From Bacillota bacterium (lineage in GTDB: Bacteria; Bacillota_G; SHA-98; UBA4971), in contig JAAZEW010000290.1 of assembly GCA_012512055.1 (NCBI GenBank), positions 1-8,306 on the forward strand: DNA of 8,306 bases, given 5' to 3'. The notes beneath the pieces were generated by a model. That model worked only from the letters and a program-made list of their open reading frames with translations. It was not told the DNA's origin and made no database searches. Both the position numbers and the translations under genes were made by a program. Below, piece after piece: positions 1-5,186 of the stretch; within the stretch, counting starts at the first letter, position 1, and each line of letters starts with the position of its first letter.

Positions 1-933
1 AACATCCCGAAGGCCTTCTCCCACAAGGTTTATGGCAAGCACCAAAATGACAAGGGCAAGCCCGGGCAGAGTCGCAACCCACCAGGCATTTAGCATGTAA
101 CGGCGCCCGTCAGATACCATTGAGCCCCATGCAGGAATCCTAGGCGGCACACCGAGGCCCAGGAAACTCAAGGACGACTCCATAACTATCATGTTCCCCA
201 TGCGCAACGTCCCAAGGACCAAGATGGAATGGACTATGTTCGGGAGAATCTCTGAAATCATGATAGCTCCGTCGGACCGGCCGAGTGCACGGGCAGCCTC
301 TACATATTCACATGTTTTCTGGGACATGACCTCAGCTCTGGCCAATCTATAGAACTCGACCCAACCTTTGAAACAAAGGGCCAGGATGAGATTCCAGAAC
401 CCGGGGCCCAAGACGGACATCATCCCAATGACGAATATCAGATACGGAAAGGCTAGCAGAAGATCAGTGAGCCTTGACATAACCCTGTCAAAGGTGCCTT
501 GATAGTAGCCTGCTATAAGCCCCAACCCTACGCCCACCGCCATGGAAATCGCTATGGTCAAGACTCCTACGAGGATTGAGACGCGAGCGCCATACATAAC
601 CCTGGAGAGTATATCCCTCCCAAGCTGGTCCGTGCCGAGAGGATGCGCATTTGCCGGAGAAGGAGCGACAAATCTTTCGGTAAGAGCCACTTGATCCGGG
701 CTGTACGGTGCTATGTAAGGTGCAAGTACCGCGCACACAACGTAGGCCAAGATCACAAAACCTCCGACGACGGCACCCGGATGGTTCCTCAGTTTCAGCA
801 ATATGCCCCATGTGCTTTGAAGCTTAGACCATGGACGGCTATGTGCCCCGGGTAAAGGCCTTTCAAGAGGATAAGCCTCAGAACCCCAGACGTGTCTTTT
901 GACGTCATGAGCACGCTCAATATTCACTGACAT
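1..933 (-). CDS. dppC: DppC-type ABC transporter permease, 3' end cut by the window edge
   Basis: This is an inner-membrane permease of a peptide/opine/nickel-class (cluster C) ABC importer, which pairs with the DppB-type permease to form the translocation channel. An open frame of 311 codons runs from ATG at 933 off the left edge; the last visible residues, VGEGLRDV, match the usual C-terminal end of the family, so only about 5 to 15 residues are missing. A cytoplasmic tail of about 50 residues precedes the first membrane segment (about 54-72). The family block HPLGTDQLGRDILSR is at 97-111. The EAA loop that contacts the ATPase is at about 209-231 (EYVEAARALGRSDG, then ILP). LSFLGLGVPP is at 255-264 and AWGSM at 268-272. 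The start lies 23 bases after the dppB stop; the purine run GAAAGGGGG lies about 13 bases upstream, a rather long spacing for a ribosome binding site. It is co-transcribed with dppB. The transported substrate cannot be read from the sequence. Confidence 0.95.
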   Translation of the reverse strand, partial: MSVNIERAHDVKRHVWGSEAYPLERPLPGAHSRPWSKLQSTWGILLKLRNHPGAVVGGFVILAYVVCAVLAPYIAPYSPDQVALTERFVAPSPANAHPLGTDQLGRDILSRVMYGARVSILVGVLTIAISMAVGVGLGLIAGYYQGTFDRVMSRLTDLLLAFPYLIFVIGMMSVLGPGFWNLILALCFKGWVEFYRLARAEVMSQKTCEYVEAARALGRSDGAIMISEILPNIVHSILVLGTLRMGNMIVMESSLSFLGLGVPPRIPAWGSMVSDGRRYMLNAWWVATLPGLALVILVLAINLVGEGLRDV

Positions 934-956
934 GCTGTATCCGGCACCCCCTTTCG

Positions 957-1973
957 CTAAAGTGTCATCTTCGGATTCAGGTAAGTGTAAATAATATCTG
1001 TAGCAAGATTTATCACGACGAAAGTCAAAGCATAGACCATGACTGCCGCCTGAACCAGCGGATAGTCCCTGGAAAATATCGCGTCTACGACTATTCGTCC
1101 AAGGCCCGGCCATCCGAAGATGGTTTCTACTATCATGTTTCCACCGAGTAAGGTCCCCATCTGGAGCCCAACCACTGTCACCGTGGGAATAAGTGCATTG
1201 CGCAAGGCATGCCTTACTACGATAATCACCTCTGGCACCCCTTTAGCCTTGGCAAACAGGACATAGTCGGTCTTCAAGGCTTCAAGCATGCTGGATCTCG
1301 TGACTCTGGCGACCACAGCCGCTACCCCTGCCCCTAAGGTAATTGCCGGCAGGGCCAGATGCCTCAATGCGTCTCGGAGCGCTTGAGTGTCCCCGGTAAT
1401 CAAGGCGTCCAGTGTCAGGAGCCCGGTTGCGGTGGCAGGTGCCATGCCATACGTAATCCTGCCTGACGTTGGAAACCAGCCGAGCCTCAAAGAGAATACG
1501 ATAATCCCGATTATGCCCAGCCAGAAAGCGGGCATGGATATCCCTAAAAACGATGCGGTCATCCCAAAACGATCAATGACAGAGTTTTGACACCGCGCTG
1601 AGGCGATTCCCAGGGGAATACCCACTACAAGGGCAAATAACAGCGAAAACAACGCCAATTCAATGGTAGCGGGGACGGCTTCAAGAATTACTTCTTTCAC
1701 AGGACGGGCTCTTTGAATCGAGTACCCCATATCGCCTCGAGTAAGCTTTCCGAGATAACTTGTGAGCTGCACGAGAAGGGGCTTGTCGAGGTCAAATTGG
1801 GCTCTTAGGGAGTCCATTTCCTCAAGAGTCACTCCCCCTGCTTCGCCCATCATAATATCTACGGGATCCCCTGGGATCATCCGCATGAAAAGAAAAGCTA
1901 ATATCACAACACCCAGCATTATGGGGATTGCAGCAATTATGCGCTCTATTACCTGTACCTGTGCGCGTGTCAT
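957..1973 (-). CDS. dppB: DppB-type ABC transporter permease
   Basis: This is a 338-residue inner-membrane permease of the DppB/OppB/GsiC family, a normal full length, and the partner of the following DppC-type permease. The N-terminal membrane segment is at about 10-32, followed by the family block RMIPGDPVD at 31-39 and the extracytoplasmic stretch with GDMGYS at 80-85. Further hydrophobic segments lie at about 100-123, 140-162, 208-222, 262-282 and 306-328. The ATPase-contact loop is DYVLFAKAKG at 236-245 with RHALRNALIP at 254-263. The typical ETIFGWPGLGR is at 283-293. The start is supported by TGGAGG (GGAGG at 1979-1983) five bases before the ATG. A spacer of 121 bases separates it from the binding-protein stop, longer than the other gaps in this operon and filled with degenerate repeats. 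I see no terminator in that spacer, so it is probably in the same transcript. Peptide-class assignment is by family; the actual substrate is unknown. Confidence 0.95.
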   Translation of the reverse strand: MTRAQVQVIERIIAAIPIMLGVVILAFLFMRMIPGDPVDIMMGEAGGVTLEEMDSLRAQFDLDKPLLVQLTSYLGKLTRGDMGYSIQRARPVKEVILEAVPATIELALFSLLFALVVGIPLGIASARCQNSVIDRFGMTASFLGISMPAFWLGIIGIIVFSLRLGWFPTSGRITYGMAPATATGLLTLDALITGDTQALRDALRHLALPAITLGAGVAAVVARVTRSSMLEALKTDYVLFAKAKGVPEVIIVVRHALRNALIPTVTVVGLQMGTLLGGNMIVETIFGWPGLGRIVVDAIFSRDYPLVQAAVMVYALTFVVINLATDIIYTYLNPKMTL

Positions 1974-1978
1974 GCTAA

Positions 1979-1983
1979 CCTCC
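1979..1983 (-). promoter_or_regulatory. Ribosome binding site of the dppB-type gene
   Basis: GGAGG lies five bases before the ATG at 1973 (context ACTGGAGGTTAGC). It is a strong site that fixes the start and gives the permease its own translation initiation despite the 121-base spacer after the binding-protein gene. Confidence 0.8.
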
Positions 1984-2007
1984 AGTACTTGTATGCCTAC
2001 CTCCGCA

Positions 2008-2025
2008 ACCGGACAGACCGGACAG
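2008..2025. repeat. Perfect 9-base tandem duplication
   Basis: Plus strand ACCGGACAG occurs twice without a gap (2008-2016 and 2017-2025). It lies in the spacer between the binding-protein gene and the dppB-type gene, directly beside the longer degenerate repeat at 2030-2118. No function is evident; it is a sign of local repeat expansion. Confidence 0.8.
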
Positions 2026-2029
2026 CTTC

Positions 2030-2118
2030 CCGTAGCAAGCCATCACTGTTACTTGGCAGGGCAGCTTCCCGCTTCCCGCGGCATGCCATTACTGCTACTT
2101 AACAGAGTAGCCCGCTTC
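2030..2118 (-). repeat. Degenerate tandem duplication of the binding-protein gene 3' end
   Basis: Two adjacent units are seen on the minus strand. Unit A (2118-2076, 43 bases) begins GAAGCGGGCTAC and contains the last seven codons of the binding protein plus its TAG stop. Unit B (2075-2030, 46 bases) begins GAAGCGGGAAGCTG. Both start GAAGCGGG; after a 3-base insertion in B, the remaining 35 positions match at 26 by hand alignment, and eight of the nine differences are transitions. Unit B read in the same phase gives EAGSCPAK and a TAA stop, parallel to EAGYSVK and TAG in unit A. A third, partial start (GAAGCTGTCC) follows at 2029. The best reading is a tandem duplication of the gene's tail that has since decayed. 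A selected RNA element is less likely but possible. Confidence 0.75.
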
Positions 2119-3675
2119 GCGTAACAAAGCCTTGGCTTTCCCGGGATCATACGGATACGGCTCAAGGCCCGGATTAAATCCGAATCCGCTTGGCAAGAAC
2201 GCACACGCCAACCTGACGCCGTTACCGCCATAGATGGACGTGAGAATTGCGTCCCAGTCCACCGCATAATTCATTGCACGGCGCACCCTCACATCGTCAA
2301 AAGGAGGCTTCTGACAGTTCAGTTCGACGCAATATACGCGTGTTCCGTCCACACTCTTTACCTGGATGTTTTTGTCCGTAGCAAGGGTTTTCGCAAGATC
2401 CGGCGTCAATTGCTGAATTATGTGGACTTCGCCGGCTTTCAAAGCAGCTACGCGCACTGTCGCCTCAGGCATCATCCGGAAGATGGCCCGTTTTGCAGGT
2501 GCAGCCCCCATCGGGGGAATCTCCCGCGAGCCCCCGTAGTATTCGTCAAACCTCTCCATGACTATTTGATCATCCAGTCGTCCTTCCTTGAATTTGAACG
2601 GTCCTGCGCCAATCGGTTTAGCTGCAAACTCATTGTCCCCGACCTTTTCGATGTAGTCCTTGGGCACAATCTGAAAATGGACAAGCGCTTGCGGGAATAT
2701 GGGGAAGGGGTTGGCAAGAGTGAACTTGACAGTGTGTTGATCTGTCTTCTCAACTGTCTCCAGTGGGCCCAGGAGTCCTTTCCGCGGTGATGATTGACCT
2801 GCAATTGCCCCATCTTCGAGGACCCTCTTGAATGTGAACACTACATCATCCGCGTCAAGGGTATCGCCATTATGGAATCTCACGTCTTTCCGAATCTTGA
2901 AGACATAAATGTCGTCAGAGGGAATAGTCCATGACTCGGCGATCTCAGGCACTACTTTCCCGTCCCAGGTCCGAGTGACAAGACCGTCAAACATGTTACG
3001 GAGGACGGTTTCTGTGGATCTGTCTCGATACATGGCAGGATCCAAGGTTATGATCTTATCTGCTTTCATCCCCACAACAATGGTGTCACCTCGCGTAATA
3101 CCTACATCATGGAGATTCATCCTGGAATCCATAGAAGGCTGCCAGTTAGTGATTTCGCCTCTCGCAGCTTCGGTCTCTTTGAGCGCGTACCCGAAAACCC
3201 AAGGCGCGTCCTCGAAGATGATCTTCTGCGCCTCGAAATAAGCTTCTTTCCGCTCACCTTGATCCGCGGTAGTCTGAACCAGATTGAGGAGTGCGTCCAG
3301 TTTCGCATTGCTGAACCCTGAGTAGTTGCCTCTGTCCGCTGTGCCAAGTTTAGGTATCACGAGGTCAAAGGGATCAAAGTATGCGCTACCCCAGTCAGTG
3401 AGATACATGTGCCTTTCACCTTCAAGGAGTCGCTCTTTCAGAGCATTCCATTCCCATATACGCACTTCTGCCTCGACGCCGATGGCACGGAGATATGTAG
3501 CGATGATTTCCGCTTCATCTGCACGGTCTGCCACAGTGTCAACGATTATCGAAAGAGTCTTACCTGCCGCCTGGGCAGAGTGTTCGGTAGCGACTCCAAC
3601 AGAAACCAAGAGAACGGCAATGAGAGCCAGGGCTGCCACGCACTGCAGTGCGCCATAATTTTTTGGAAATCTCAT
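2095..3675 (-). CDS. Circularly permuted family 5 solute-binding protein of an ABC importer
   Basis: This is a secreted receptor that should bind a peptide or similar solute and deliver it to the DppB/DppC-type channel. The chosen start is ATG 3675, with AAGGAGG eight bases upstream and a normal signal peptide right after it; an upstream in-frame start at 3726 would add 17 charged residues and is rejected. Length is 526 residues, a normal family size. Residues 1-37 are a Sec signal (hydrophobic 11-29, AQAA before the likely cut) with no lipobox. Residues 39-193 match what is normally the C-terminal part: YLRAIGVEAEVRIWEW (61-76), GNYSGFSN (116-123), IIFEDAPWVFGY (152-163), NLHDV (187-191). 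Residues 195-526 match the normal N-terminal part: GDTIVVGMKADK (196-207), NMFDGLVTR (227-235), the family signature RFHNGDTLDADDVVF (266-280), PIGAGPFKF (354-362), DVRVRRAMNYAVD (461-473), YDPGKAKALLREAGY (509-523). The chain stops where relatives continue into the segment found here at 39 onward. Each segment occurs once, so this is a permutation and not a duplication or truncation. Confidence 0.9.
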   Translation of the reverse strand: MRFPKNYGALQCVAALALIAVLLVSVGVATEHSAQAAGKTLSIIVDTVADRADEAEIIATYLRAIGVEAEVRIWEWNALKERLLEGERHMYLTDWGSAYFDPFDLVIPKLGTADRGNYSGFSNAKLDALLNLVQTTADQGERKEAYFEAQKIIFEDAPWVFGYALKETEAARGEITNWQPSMDSRMNLHDVGITRGDTIVVGMKADKIITLDPAMYRDRSTETVLRNMFDGLVTRTWDGKVVPEIAESWTIPSDDIYVFKIRKDVRFHNGDTLDADDVVFTFKRVLEDGAIAGQSSPRKGLLGPLETVEKTDQHTVKFTLANPFPIFPQALVHFQIVPKDYIEKVGDNEFAAKPIGAGPFKFKEGRLDDQIVMERFDEYYGGSREIPPMGAAPAKRAIFRMMPEATVRVAALKAGEVHIIQQLTPDLAKTLATDKNIQVKSVDGTRVYCVELNCQKPPFDDVRVRRAMNYAVDWDAILTSIYGGNGVRLACAFLPSGFGFNPGLEPYPYDPGKAKALLREAGYSVK

Positions 3676-3683
3676 GTCTTCAG

Positions 3684-3690
3684 CCTCCTT
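3684..3690 (-). promoter_or_regulatory. Ribosome binding site that fixes the binding-protein start
   Basis: AAGGAGG lies eight bases before the ATG at 3675. It is a near-perfect site and places the start directly before the signal peptide (MRFPKNYGALQ). It therefore excludes the longer in-frame start at 3726. It lies in the 28-base gap after the small upstream ORF, which would allow coupled translation. Confidence 0.9.
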
Positions 3691-3703
3691 ACCTTCATAT
3701 CTC

Positions 3704-3889
3704 TCACAGATCCTCGAGTCTTTCATGCGGGCATCGCATATGAGCTTCTTTTATGAAGGCCTCGTTTAGATGCGTTGCGCGGACGCCCCGTGTGAACACC
3801 TTATGTAGATTGTCAGGGTGACCATCCCATAGCATCTCGTGTGGATAACTCGTGTGAATACCCAATGAGCTTTGATGTGAACGCTTCAT
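3704..3889 (-). CDS. Histidine-rich small protein or leader peptide, 61 aa, unknown
   Basis: This is an unrecognised 61-residue ORF with ATG at 3889 and TGA at 3706-3704. It is supported by a strong ribosome binding site (AGGAGG, five bases before the ATG) and by its place 28 bases ahead of the binding-protein gene in the same transcript. It has eight histidines (5, 12, 17, 24, 29, 40, 50, 55) and one cysteine (53), with no signal peptide and no membrane segment; it looks hydrophilic. Its 5' part contains a short near-tandem repeat (about TATTCACACGAGT then TATCCACACGAG, at 3860-3836). It could be a leader peptide that controls or couples translation of the importer, a small soluble protein, or a chance frame behind a purine-rich site. 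A longer version from TTG at 3988 lacks a good ribosome binding site. No function is assigned. Confidence 0.5.
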   Translation of the reverse strand: MKRSHQSSLGIHTSYPHEMLWDGHPDNLHKVFTRGVRATHLNEAFIKEAHMRCPHERLEDL

Positions 3890-3894
3890 GTGAT

Positions 3895-3900
3895 CCTCCT
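3895..3900 (-). promoter_or_regulatory. Strong ribosome binding site of the small ORF
   Basis: AGGAGG lies five bases before the ATG at 3889 (context AACAGGAGGATCACATG). It is the main argument that the 61-codon ORF is translated and that its start is this ATG and not the TTG at 3988. Confidence 0.65.
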
Positions 3901-4109
3901 GTTCTATCGTCCGTCCGGTGACATTTGGGACGAAGTTCCCCGTAAATACCCGAGGTGGACACTTCACAATATTTGGTCCATATGCCAATCAGTTGGAAGC
4001 TCGGAAGGACCTGCCCCAGGAGGAGCAGCTCAAGAGGTTTTCCAGCAGTTTCTACCTTGTAGCGTAAGGTGGGGGATACTAAGCAATCGCTTAGGAGAAA
4101 AGCGATCGC
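3901..4109 (-). other. Structured leader between the riboswitch terminator and the small ORF
   Basis: No gene is supported here; a 97-codon frame on the plus strand (3890-4183) overlaps the riboswitch and is taken as spurious. On the minus strand three hairpins can be drawn. The first (4083-4109) has 10 base pairs including one G-U, GCGATCGCTT against AAGCGATTGC, with loop TTCTCCT. The second (4054-4070) has stem ACCTT/AAGGT with a 7-base loop. The third (4011-4028) has a 7-bp stem CTGCTCC/GGGGCAG with loop TCCT. The loop of the first and the arm plus loop of the third are complementary to Shine-Dalgarno sequences. None is followed by a T-run, so they are not obvious terminators. Possible roles are RNA stability, long-range pairing with the downstream ribosome binding sites, or none. 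Confidence 0.45.
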
Positions 4110-4110
4110 G

Positions 4111-4141
4111 AGACAAAAGAACCCAAGGGGCCTCCTTGGGT
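4111..4141 (-). terminator. Intrinsic terminator of the c-di-AMP riboswitch
   Basis: On the minus strand an 8-bp stem, ACCCAAGG against CCTTGGGT, with a 5-base loop (4141-4121) is followed at once by the T-rich TCTTTTGTCT (4120-4111). It lies about 20 bases after the closing stem of the riboswitch aptamer. That is the usual arrangement for this riboswitch class, in which ligand binding favours termination. It would stop transcription well before the importer genes. Confidence 0.85.
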
Positions 4142-4162
4142 AAGGTTAGGCGCCCCCCTCTC

Positions 4163-4293
4163 GACGCTTACGAGGTTAGCTGACGGACTCGGGCTGAAGG
4201 AGCTAGCCCTACCTGCCTCACGGACAGGATTCGCCCCCACACTGGGACTGCGGTTCCCCCGCTCTTCCTTACGGAAGATTCAGCGGCTGCGTC
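4163..4293 (-). promoter_or_regulatory. c-di-AMP riboswitch (ydaO/yuaA class) aptamer
   Basis: Conserved blocks of the ydaO/yuaA leader appear in the right order on the minus strand. They are CCGCTGAATCTT (4286-4275), GCGGGGGAACC (about 4262-4252), GGGGGCGAATCC (4239-4228), CAGGTAGGG, CTTCAGCCCGAGTCCGTCAG, and the highly conserved CAGCTAACCTCGTAAGCG (4182-4165). The outer stem closes by GACGC (4293-4289) pairing with GCGTC (4167-4163). A small stem-loop, CTTCC/GGAAG, follows the first block, as in the family. The aptamer is about 131 bases long, within the usual range. In known cases c-di-AMP binding turns expression off by termination; targets include potassium and osmolyte transport, cell-wall enzymes and some other transporters. 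Here the next genes are a peptide-class ABC importer, so low c-di-AMP should raise importer expression. The family call rests on recognised consensus, not on a covariance-model search. Confidence 0.93.
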
Positions 4294-4366
4294 TGCCTCT
4301 TACTCTTAGGCAAAGCACAGCTCGAACGACGCTTATATTCTGTTATTAGTACACACTACCATTATT

Positions 4367-4395
4367 ATATTACTCATGGGACTAACATGTGTCAA
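4367..4395 (-). promoter_or_regulatory. Sigma-A-type promoter of the importer operon
   Basis: On the minus strand a perfect -35 TTGACA (4395-4390) is followed by a 17-base spacer and the -10 box TAATAT (4372-4367). The surrounding sequence is AT-rich (AGTAATATAATAATGG). The overlapping TATAAT would have a 20-base spacer and is less likely to be the box used. Transcription should start near 4360, about 65 bases before the riboswitch aptamer, giving a leader of roughly 470 bases to the small ORF and about 685 to the binding protein. Confidence 0.8.
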
Positions 4396-4497
4396 TGGAT
4401 CATTTTACCTGTTGTCTTTTCTCACACATCTGCCAGATCGCATATCCGCTGCTTTGCGGCTTCATAACTCAATGGATTAATTCTAAAAGATCGTTCT
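4396..4497. other. Spacer between the restriction operon and the importer promoter
   Basis: There is no gene and no convincing terminator. The only notable structure is a short CCGC/GCGG stem on either strand (around 4446-4459) without a following T-run. Transcripts from the restriction operon could therefore run into the importer leader, where the riboswitch terminator would be the first strong stop. Confidence 0.4.
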
Positions 4498-5181
4498 TTA
4501 TATCACCTGTTCCAGTAGTTGTCCATACTCCTTCAACCACGCCTTTGCCTTATCCATCGTTGGAGTCTGCGCACGGACGATATTCCAGAATCCAGGGGTG
4601 TGATTGGCTTCGATGAGATGAGCCAACTCGTGGATAATCACGTAGTCGATGACAAACATCGGGGCCTTAATAAGCCGCCAGTTAAGATTGATGTTGTTAT
4701 TCGGAGTGCAAGAACCCCAACGATAGCGGTTGTCGACAATCTTGACATCAGCAACCTCAACACCAAGTTGCCGGGCGTGCTGCTCCACACGGGGAATAAT
4801 CTTTTCCTCTGCTCTACGGACATACCATTCCCGCAAAGTCTCTACTCGCTTCGACACACGTGAAGCAGGAATGAAGAAACGCTGGGCAAACTGAATTTCA
4901 GTTGATCCGGTTTCAACTATCTCAATACGATATTGTCGCCCCAGGTATAGTACAGATTCGCCGTTGACGAGCTCTTTCCCTGGTGGATGAGGCAGGCTCC
5001 GGTATTTCTGAGGGTGGTTGATCTTTTCGTAGATCCACTGACGCTTTGACTCCACTACTTGCCGGATTCTCTCGTCAGATGTGCCTTCCGGCGCATGCAC
5101 AACGACACTGCGGTCCCGCTCAACAGTGATAGTCACCCTACGCCGCCTTGGTGATCTTTGAATTGTGTATGTTAATTCCAT
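4498..5181 (-). CDS. YgjP/SprT-like zinc metallopeptidase linked to type I restriction
   Basis: This is a predicted soluble zinc-dependent metallopeptidase of the YgjP-like family (DUF45, often annotated M48 or SprT-like), 227 residues from ATG 5181. The zinc site is HELAH at 184-188, with H194 in NHTPGFW as the probable third ligand. Just before it is the family block RYRWGSC (152-158) followed by NLNWRLIKAP (165-174). The N-terminal half (about 1-100) is the usual beta-rich region of the family with a basic SPRRRRVTI stretch (10-18). GGAG lies eight bases before ATG 5181. The alternative GTG at 5190 overlaps the hsdR TGA (GTGA) and would add three residues, but its purine run is too close. 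The 5-base gap to hsdR implies coupled expression. Genes of this type are often found beside type I restriction subunits, but the substrate and role there are not established to my knowledge. Confidence 0.9.
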   Translation of the reverse strand: MELTYTIQRSPRRRRVTITVERDRSVVVHAPEGTSDERIRQVVESKRQWIYEKINHPQKYRSLPHPPGKELVNGESVLYLGRQYRIEIVETGSTEIQFAQRFFIPASRVSKRVETLREWYVRRAEEKIIPRVEQHARQLGVEVADVKIVDNRYRWGSCTPNNNINLNWRLIKAPMFVIDYVIIHELAHLIEANHTPGFWNIVRAQTPTMDKAKAWLKEYGQLLEQVI

Positions 5182-5186
5182 GGCTG

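Noticed and set aside
2095..3675. Permuted binding protein as a fusion of two truncated tandem genes
   Set aside because: Each family segment occurs exactly once, total length is normal, and there is a single signal peptide; leftovers of two genes would normally leave duplicated or missing segments. An assembly misjoin cannot be fully excluded without reads.
3676..3726. Longer N-terminus of the binding protein from 3726
   Set aside because: It would add 17 mostly charged residues before the signal peptide, and the strong AAGGAGG at 3684-3690 points to the ATG at 3675.
3840..3848. Minus-strand TTATCCACA, a perfect DnaA-box sequence, with a near copy at 3853-3861
   Set aside because: Only one perfect copy, inside a local repeat and with no AT-rich unwinding region or dnaA/dnaN neighbours; a single 9-mer is expected by chance fairly often.
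3890..4183. Plus-strand open frame of 97 codons
   Set aside because: It runs antisense through the riboswitch terminator and the structured leader, has no recognisable domain, and its composition follows the RNA structure of the other strand.
4446..4459. CCGC/GCGG stem after the metallopeptidase as a terminator
   Set aside because: The stem is only four base pairs and is not followed by a T-run on the transcribed strand.
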